Position numbers and translations under genes: made by a program | Shown: positions 58,304 through 64,000 of the stretch, one piece after another | How positions within the stretch are numbered: the first letter of the stretch is position 1 | How the letters are laid out: every line of letters starts with the position of its first letter | Notes under the pieces: model-generated | Database searches by the model: none | What the model was told of the DNA's origin: nothing | What the model saw: the letters and a program-made list of their open reading frames with translations, nothing else | Origin: Steinernema hermaphroditum | Lineage: Eukaryota; Nematoda; Chromadorea; Rhabditida; Steinernematidae | Direction: 5' to 3' | Assembly (NCBI GenBank): GCA_030435675.1 | Contig: CM059623.1 | Location: forward strand, 5,234,012 to 5,298,011 | Length of the DNA: 64,000 nt

Positions 58304-59501
58304 CAAGGGACTGTTCCCAAGTGATACGCGCAGATCGAGCTGATATTTGGCACGGTGGTAGAGGTGCATCTGAGAAGTGGAGAACACAAAAACTCGCGTG
58401 TCAAAAATGAAGCTATCCACCCTAAACAAGGCCCTGAAGTTACCAAAATTCACAACGCTCAATACTAGTGGCATTGAATTGCAATGGCACGTTGTGCTCG
58501 TGTGGTCGGGGGACAGTGCTCTGAGACGCCAGTCTACGGTCTCGGGTTCGAGCCCAACCAGGTTTTACTATGCTTCCATCTTCTTTCTTCTAACCATAAC
58601 AGCATATTTTCACATCTCCTGGCGTTTACCAACACTGGTCTTTGGTTTGGAACCCTTTGCAGGAATCGGAACTGGTAACCCGAATTTCACCTTTGTCGTG
58701 GAGTTGATTTGCATTCTTTCGCGTTCCCCCTTCTCCCCTTATCGTTTAAGATGTCAGAACGACAGATCCTATTCGATTCTGGCCAACACAAACACATATA
58801 CGCGTAAATGCCTTCTGAAAGTCGCGTTTTATTGAATATAGCCAACTTTGCTGGCTCAGCGGCAACTGTTTATGTGGTCGAGCTGGATAGTCTCTTGGTT
58901 GCCGTTCTTGGGCGGTACCTATCATTTGGGCGCAATTCATTTGGCGCCCAAATGAACGTGCGCCCAAATGTAGTGCTCCGGTTCTTGGGATCCGGGTTCG
59001 ACACCCATCCCTGTCATTATTCTTTGGTTTGATGTCCTGAGGTAATTAGCAAAAGAGAGGGGACCGTGAAAGAACGAAAAACAGCTTCACCACAAAAGTG
59101 AAATCTGGGTTACCAGTTCGGATTCGTGCAAAGGGGTTTTTAGGCTACATTTGATGCAAAACAAGAAACGATGTTGTTAAACACCAAGAAACATAATAAT
59201 GTACAGTTTCGGTGAAAAGAAGGAAAATCGAAAAATAGAAGATTCTCTGTGGGAATCGAACTCGAGACCGTAGACTGGTCTCAGAGCACTGTCCCCCGAC
59301 CACACGAGCACAACGTGCCATTGCAATTCAATGCCACTAGTATTGAGTGTTGTGAATTTTGGTAACTTCAGGGCCTTGTTTAGGGTGGATAGCTTCATTT
59401 TTGACACGCGAGTTTTTATGTTCTCCACTTCTCAGATGCACCTCTACCACCGTGCCAAATATCAGCTCAATCTGCGCGTATCACTTGGGAACAGTCCTTT
59501 G
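58304..59501. mobile_element. Palindromic DNA transposon inserted in a tRNA-Cys gene, TGA target duplication
   Basis: Terminal inverted repeats of about 250 bp (58304-58552 and 59252-59501) differ by few bases. The left end is CAAGGGACTGTTCCCAAGTG; the right end is the same with A at position 4. TGA flanks both ends (58301-58303, 59502-59504). Each arm contains a tRNA-like stretch with GTGTGGTCGGGGGACAGTGC and a GGTCTCG(A/G)GTTCGA box-B-like motif. The interior holds another tRNA-like stretch and a short hairpin. No transposase is visible. The termini are related to those at 48761-49271. Confidence 0.88.
58870..59012 (+). repeat. tRNA-like stretch with internal GCGCCCAAATG hairpin
   Basis: Inside the element at 58304-59501. 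TATGTGGTCGAGCTGG (box A-like) is separated from GGATCCGGGTTCGACACCC (box B) by an insertion carrying CATTTGGGCGC (58923-58933) and GCGCCCAAATG (58944-58954, and again 58960-58970). The hairpin appears to have expanded the variable region. Confidence 0.5.
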
Positions 59502-59516
59502 TGAGCTATGTGGCCC
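59502..59516 (-). pseudogene. tRNA-Cys, detached 5' part
   Basis: The minus strand reads GGGCCACATAGCTCA: acceptor 5' side, T8-A9 and D-stem GCTC, ending in the duplicated TCA. It pairs imperfectly with the TGCTCCC of the 3' part at 58243-58303. Identified by position and the shared target duplication. Confidence 0.7.
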
Positions 59517-59885
59517 TAAAGTGATGCAAGTCCGAAAACGAGTCCAGATTTGTTTGGATTTCGAGCATCGAGTACCGCCGTGCGCCGTTTTTATTTGTAA
59601 CGTGCACACTATACTCATTCGTAATGTTTATGTCACTTGTTTACTGGCATAAAAGTGAGGAAAATAGTCGAAAACACTTCGGGCTCGCTTTGGGCTCGAT
59701 TCGTATCACTGACCCTAACTCCATGAAACTTCGCTCGACCTGTTCCTGTAGCGGTGAGGCTGTCATGGATAAAGCACCACAGTTCTAGGAAAACGATGGG
59801 AGTGGATCAAAAGTGCTGTGAAACTGTAGCCGAAAATTTCAGAAAAACTCTACGGAAAGCCGATAACAGAGCGAAGGAGACATGT

Positions 59886-59957
59886 GGTCCCGTGGTGTAG
59901 CGGTTAGCACTCAGGACTTTGAATCCTGCGACCCGAGTTCAAATCTCGGCGGGACCT
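59886..59957 (+). tRNA. tRNA-Gln(TTG)
   Basis: A complete 72-nt cloverleaf. Acceptor GGTCCCG pairs perfectly with CGGGACC, discriminator T. The D-arm contains GGTGTAGCGGTTAGCAC. The anticodon arm is CAGGA-CTTTGAA-TCCTG with TTG, and the T-arm is CCGAG-TTCAAAT-CTCGG. A T-rich tract directly downstream (59960-59992) would terminate RNA polymerase III. No intron and no mismatch, so it is the one intact tRNA gene in the window. Confidence 0.96.
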
Positions 59958-60007
59958 TCTTTTTTCTCTTCTTCGCTGTTTTTTTCTTGGCCGTAACACC
60001 CAAAGTA

Positions 60008-60661
60008 TAGGGTGGCGCAAAAGTTCTGTGACGCCTAAAAATGAGCATATCTCGCCGACTAGAACCCAGAGAACAAGAATCCATAACGATTGTTCGAAAT
60101 CGCCACTTCCAGTGGAAAAAAAGCCTTTGAAGCATTTCTTAAAATTCTTCGTCATAGTTACGAGCAAAAGAATCGTTGACTCCTGTTCACGGATGAGTAG
60201 ATTCTTTCGATCAAACGATTCTCATTCTCAAGCATAACGAGAGAGTTTTCCGTGAAACAGGTTCTCCTCGATCCGCTAAAATTCAAAAGAAGCCAATTCC
60301 CATCGAAATCCGTCAATATTTGGTTCGGAATATGCGGGACGGGCCGAACAAAAACCCGTTTTTATCCAAAAAGGAGTCAGAATCAACTCGAAAATCTATC
60401 AAGAATAGAATCTGCAGGCAAAAGTAGTAAGGTCCACTCAAAAGCACATCAGAAACGAGAATTGGGTGCTACAGTAAGACTGGACCCTGGCGCATGAATC
60501 GAAATTATCGATGGAGGTCTCGAACTAGATTTCGAACAGTCGTTGTAGATTATTGTTCTCCAGGTTCTAGTTTTCATGTATACCAATTTTTGCGCAAATT
60601 CATTGGATTTTCAGCGAGATACGCTCATTTTTAGGCGTTACAGAACTTTTGCGCCACACTG
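60008..60661. mobile_element. Mariner/Tc1-type transposon relic (654 bp)
   Basis: Inverted termini of about 50 bp: CAGTGTGGCGCAAAAGTTCT at the right end on the minus strand and TAGGGTGGCGCAAAAGTTCT at the left. TA flanks both (60006-60007, 60662-60663), the duplication used by Tc1/mariner elements. Inside, about 60343-60400 translates to GRTK and then, after a frame change, PVFIQKGVRINSKIYQE followed by a stop, which matches the mariner transposase C-terminal region. The frame is broken and the element is less than half the length of a full copy. Confidence 0.8.
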
Positions 60662-60730
60662 TATCTGATTTGTGTGTTTCACAGGCCATTTGTCCTTCTA
60701 GTCGATGACGCGTGAAGGTCGTAGCCCTAA

Positions 60731-60790
60731 CAAGGGAAGTGTCAAACATGGCCCCCGCCGATTTGGCTGAAACTTTGCGTACTAATAGGT
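60731..60790 (+). repeat. Possible transposon terminus (CAAGGGAAGTGTC...)
   Basis: CAAGGGAAGTGTCAAACATG, preceded by TAA, starts like the termini at 48761 and 58304. The following GATTTGGCTGAAACTTTGC also has the look of an element interior. I find no matching opposite terminus in the window, so the extent is unknown. Confidence 0.35.
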
Positions 60791-60909
60791 CTTGCCAAGA
60801 GTAGTAACCGCGCAAAAAATCAGCGGCCCATACCGGGTAGATTTCGAGAAAAATGTACTTTTAAATTTGCTATTGTGGTTATGTTGTTCTAATGTAGGCG
60901 TATTGAGAG

Positions 60910-60985
60910 CGTATAGGTGGTCGAGTGGTAACACTTCGGAACCACGTATTTTTGGTTCCGGGTTCGAATCCCAGTGGAAACAGTT
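60910..60985 (+). repeat. tRNA-like sequence
   Basis: GGTGGTCGAGTGGTAACAC (box A-like), then a stem GGAACCA...TGGTTCC with an 8-nt loop, directly joined to CGGGTTCGAATCCCAG (box B). No acceptor stem pairs. It belongs with the other GTGG-CGAG tRNA-like sequences in this window. Confidence 0.5.
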
Positions 60986-61107
60986 CCTTTTATCTTTCCT
61001 TTCCTTGTTTCTCTGGGTGTAAATTTCACGTTAGCACAGTTCTCCCAATTCGAAAATGTGTTAGATACAAAGGCAGTTAGATACAAATGATAAAATGAAT
61101 GGAAAAT

Positions 61108-61190
61108 CACGACTCCTGACGGGAATCGAACCCGGGTGTACCGCCTGTCAGGCAAAACTGTTACCACTGAACTATTGAGACACGGTCGGT
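61108..61190 (-). repeat. tRNA-like sequence
   Basis: On the minus strand it has AATAGTTCAGTGGTAACAG (box A-like), TTTGCCTGACAGGCGG (anticodon arm-like) and CCCGGGTTCGATTCCCGTC (box B). The loop would give GAC, but the anticodon stem contains a mismatch and wobble pairs, and the acceptor strands do not pair. I treat it as a pseudo-tRNA. Confidence 0.5.
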
Positions 61191-61476
61191 TCACCGTCGT
61201 TGTCGTAATATTATACGTTTTTACGTAAAGTTGATCATCTTGATGCCAGTTTTAGTCCCAGTGTAACCGACGGACTCGAAACGATCGGCAGCACCCGGAC
61301 AATCGGCAATACCGTAATCGCCCGCACGCTACTCAGGGTGGTCGCGGCGGGACTATTCTCGTGCCGGTTACTGTGTTTTCAGCTGCATATCAGCAGCGTA
61401 GTTCTCGCGTTTCTTTTGTGATTTAGTTTGATTTTAAGATAATCCCCACTCATTTCTTTGATCATTCTCATTTCAG

Positions 61477-61602
61477 ATGCAGTCAGAGTGTTGCATTTGC
61501 AAAAAACAGTACCCGTCAGCTATGTCGTTAAATAGCCACTTGCGCAAAGTGCACCATGTCTTCCAGCGCGCTCTGGATGACACTATGTATGTATCTGTAT
61601 AA
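61477..61602 (+). CDS. Small C2H2 zinc-finger ORF or exon
   Basis: It starts at an ATG immediately after TTTCAG and encodes 41 aa. The sequence is a single C2H2 finger: C-x2-C (CCIC), 12 residues including KKQYPSAMSLNS, then H-x4-H (HLRKVH). It may continue by splicing at the GTATGT near 61588. It lies between repeats and could be a fragment of a transposon-borne or host zinc-finger gene. No function can be given. Confidence 0.45.
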   Translation: MQSECCICKKQYPSAMSLNSHLRKVHHVFQRALDDTMYVSV

Positions 61603-61875
61603 TGTATCTCCTCTCTCAATTCGCGATGGATCTCAGCGAGTCGGGTCGCAAAATGCTCAGCAGAGGATTTGCTATCGATTCACCTGTTGAATTTTGAAAA
61701 TTCGACTTCTGTGTGGAGAAATCTGCATTTTGGTGCTCAAAAAGCAAGAAACTGAGAACATTTTTTGTGGTCCTGCCACGATAGCGCGGACGCTTTTCTG
61801 TCTCGGCTTCAATGGCGCTGACACGCCGTGTTGGCGCGGTCACAGTAATGGCTCTTTCACAAGGTGCCCTTTTGG

Positions 61876-61960
61876 GTACCGGCGCGTACCGGCGCCGTCT
61901 CCGGCTTTTGGGTACCAAAACGGTACCGGCGCCGTCTCCGGCACCGGTACCGTTTTGTTT
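61876..61960. repeat. GGTACCGGCGCCGTCTCCGGC tandem units
   Basis: About two 42-bp units built from GTACCGGCGCCGTCTCCGGC and TTTTGGGTACCAAAACG, themselves rich in the palindromes GGTACC, CCGGTACCG and GGCGCC. It is a local minisatellite-like GC-rich patch with no coding signal. Confidence 0.6.
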
Positions 61961-62031
61961 TGGCGGCTGTTCACATGCAAAACGGTGCCGGTGCCCGCGA
62001 CCTTGTGAAAGATACTTAAATAGCCGCACCA

Positions 62032-62085
62032 GTGCCCGTATCCAAGAAAGTGGGAAGCGCTTCCCAGTTTCTTGGATACGGGCAC
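62032..62085. repeat. 54-bp near-perfect palindrome
   Basis: GTGCCCGTATCCAAGAAA and its reverse complement flank TGGGAAGC|GCTTCCCA, centred at 62058/62059. The only mismatch in 27 base pairs is a G:G. There is no spacer, so it forms a cruciform, or a hairpin in RNA with almost no loop. No terminal duplication or ORF is associated. Confidence 0.9.
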
Positions 62086-62340
62086 AGGAGTTCGACTACT
62101 TTCTGCGTGTTTTTTATGAATTCTTTGCGTTCTGTTGTTTTATTCGTTATACTACGTTATTAATAGTTCTGCTGTCATTCTTGCACTTAATTCATCTAGA
62201 GCATAGGAAGAGGCTAACATGTCACGCCCCAAAAGAGTCCCCATGCCGATATCCTGAAGAACGAGGATAATTCCCGGGGAATAATCGCCGAGAAACTGAG
62301 AATCTTGGAATGGGTTGTGCGAAACACCGTGAAATCGTTG

Positions 62341-63002
62341 TACTTGATTCGACCTCCATAGGAGTGTGTGTTGGGGAGGTGTTTGTCGCCGTCTCTGATT
62401 CGATTTGCATGGGGAATGCCTGAGAAATGCCGTAGGGAAGCGCAAGTCATGAATAAGGGCCATCTGTTTCGATAGGAAGATCGTCCGGATCTCGAAGGCA
62501 GACCGAAAAAAGTCGTTTTTCTGCTGAAGTATCCAATTTCGGTCGGGTTTTTTTTGGGATTGCGTGGTTAAAATACACTTACCACATCGTTTTCCACACA
62601 ACACCACCCTATTGCTACATCTGGCAGTACCCTTGGTTTAGAGTCTATATTTGAAAAATTAAGGTAAATCGGCTATTGAAACTTTATGTGGGGGGTGCGG
62701 CTATCTCTATGCTGGCCACTGTATACATAGCTTCTTCGCAGATCCCTCGGATGTGTTTGGAAGACGCGACGGAGTAATTCCTCAAAATACGGTGCGGAAC
62801 TGAATCGTTTCCCCGAGGACACCACGCTGAAGCTTTTTGTACAATGTCTAGACTTATTCCTTCAGACAAGACGTTCAAAAACGAGCCAGACAGGAAAAAA
62901 CCGACCGACCTCCGATCGCCACAGAATTGCAAATGCAAATCGAATCAGAGACGGCGACAAACACCTCCCCAACACACACTCCTATGGAGGTCGAATCAAG
63001 TA
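62341..63002. repeat. Inverted repeat pair (70-bp arms), possible transposon
   Basis: 62341-62410 and 62933-63002 are essentially perfect reverse complements (TACTTGATTCGACCTCCATA outward, CGATTTGCAT inward) about 520 bp apart. The arms end in TA on both sides, which could hide a TA target duplication. The interior shows no transposase. It is a candidate short non-autonomous element. Confidence 0.65.
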
Positions 63003-63295
63003 AGATCGCCCGATGGAGGATCAAATCTACACCACGATAACCATTAAATTAATTTATTCGTCTTAGAACCGATATTAACTCATCACCGAAACAGAAAACA
63101 AATGACGTTACACGATAAAAATCAACAATAATGGGCAACAAACGGGGAAATGAAAGCGAGCGCGGCGATTTGGACAAAAAAGACTCGTATTGGAGCAACA
63201 CACATCACAACAACAGTGTTATTCAACTAGAATCAGTTATAGCATACCGCGTTGACATAGGAAGAAACCGAATAGAAGTGTTCCCAGTACACACC

Positions 63296-64000
63296 TTATC
63301 CTCGCATCTGCATTCCGAACGCACGTCGGAACTTCTCCTCGTACTCAGTGGCAATCTCTTCAACAATCAAAACCAGGGGATCCATCTTCCTGCCGACAGC
63401 CATGAGTGCTTCCTTGGCAGAGTTCAACATTTTCTAAACCATGAGGATTACACATCAGCAGCGTAAAAGACAACGCCTACCGAGAAGTTGTTAATAAGGA
63501 ACCAAATCTCGCTGATAAGAAGGCCGTTGCCTGAGACCAGGGATTGTTTGGAGCCGTTGGCGTAGAAGTCGACGGCATATGAGTTCAAGTACAGCTTGCG
63601 GCCTCTGTGGTCATTAAGGGGAGTGATGGCAACGGGGATGAATTTCTCGTCGAACGTGATGCTCTCATTCAGAGGTCTCACGACGCTTGAGTCATAAATG
63701 GTTTCGAACTCCTTGAGCTGGCCAGTGAGGGCGAACGCTTCGCTCTGAAATTCCACACACAGATAGAGTGCCAATCACGAAAACAACTCACTTCAAGACA
63801 TTTGCCGGTAGCTGACTGCTGCATGAAGGCCATCATCAAAGCGTCGATCTCCTTCTGGTAGTCTTCCACGATCGCCTGGACGTTCTCCGGCATCGGGTCC
63901 AGGAAAAGTTTCACTTGCTGTTCGCCTTGGGGCCTGTTCTCAGGAGTCAAGTACAGAGGAAGTCGCTTGCTCGTGAACAGATGCGCAAAGATATTGACGA
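63296..64000 (-). CDS. Unrecognised protein, C-terminal part (cut by window edge)
   Basis: Three minus-strand exons are visible: 63791-64000 (continues beyond the window), 63481-63744 and 63296-63435. All are phase 0 with 45-46 nt GT-AG introns. The 203 or so visible residues include KRLPLYLTPENRPQGEQQVK, FLDPMPENVQAIVEDYQKEI, then FDEKFIPVAITPLNDHRGRK, LYLNSYAVDFYANGS and ISEIWFLINNF, and a helical tail ending FRRAFGMQMRG. There is one strongly hydrophobic patch (GLLISEIWFLINNF) but no clear transmembrane helix. The gene is real by splicing and composition, but I do not recognise the family. The 5' end and any signal peptide lie outside the window. Confidence 0.75.

Noticed and set aside
60910..61190. 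Two possible functional tRNA genes
   Set aside because: Box A and B are present but acceptor and anticodon stems do not pair properly; kept only as tRNA-like repeats.
1..64000. CRISPR arrays, bacterial operons, phage or viral genomes
   Set aside because: The window is eukaryotic with spliced genes; repeats lack CRISPR spacing and no viral gene was recognised.

Overview
The window looks like a nuclear chromosome segment from a nematode. I infer this from the small introns (mostly 35-60 nt, GT-AG), start codons sitting just downstream of 3' splice-site-like sequences (as at trans-spliced genes), a serpentine receptor of the worm SRT type, a nematode-style CK1-like kinase, an anion-type Cys-loop channel, a GPI-type ephrin and a single intact tRNA-Gln. 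I cannot name the species. All gene models were built by eye from splice signals and protein-family knowledge. No search was run.

Layout. 1-3.5 kb: repeats, comprising a palindromic element, a CCGAATCCGA tandem array, a decayed MULE-type transposase and an inverted pair of tRNA-like sequences. 4.3-8.8 kb: a compact gene cluster with a CK1-like kinase and a mucin-stalk membrane protein (both +, possibly co-transcribed), LSM8 (-), and a damaged LC8-type dynein light chain (+). 9.4-11.2 kb: an AIFM3-like Rieske/FAD oxidoreductase (-). 13.2-14.6 kb: an SRT-type receptor (-). 18.3-19.4 kb: a tandem repeat followed by a serpin remnant with in-frame stops. 27.9-29.5 kb: a second 7TM receptor (+). 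32.8-35.0 kb: a Cys-loop ligand-gated channel (+). 40.0-41.2 kb: an ephrin (+). 41.8-42.3 kb: a single-exon Cys/His protein (+). 57.0-57.8 kb: a CBM21 glycogen-targeting subunit of PP1 (+). 58.2-63.0 kb: a dense repeat zone with an interrupted tRNA-Cys, an intact tRNA-Gln, a mariner relic, tRNA-like sequences, a 54-bp palindrome and a small C2H2 zinc-finger ORF. The right edge cuts an unrecognised gene (-).

Long stretches (about 19.4-27.9, 29.5-32.8, 35-40 and 42.4-57 kb) show no gene I can defend. Much of the rest of the window concerns neuronal or cell-surface signalling (receptors, channel, ephrin) beside housekeeping genes (LSM8, AIFM3-like, PP1 targeting). Apart from the two-gene + cluster at 4-7.5 kb I see no functional operon.

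The most notable observations are: a tRNA-Cys gene split in its D-loop by a 1.2-kb palindromic transposon with a 3-bp target duplication; a second element sharing its termini; an excess of the 7-mer TACSGTA across the central window, including at intron 5' ends; and a family of tRNA-like sequences riding on inverted-repeat elements.
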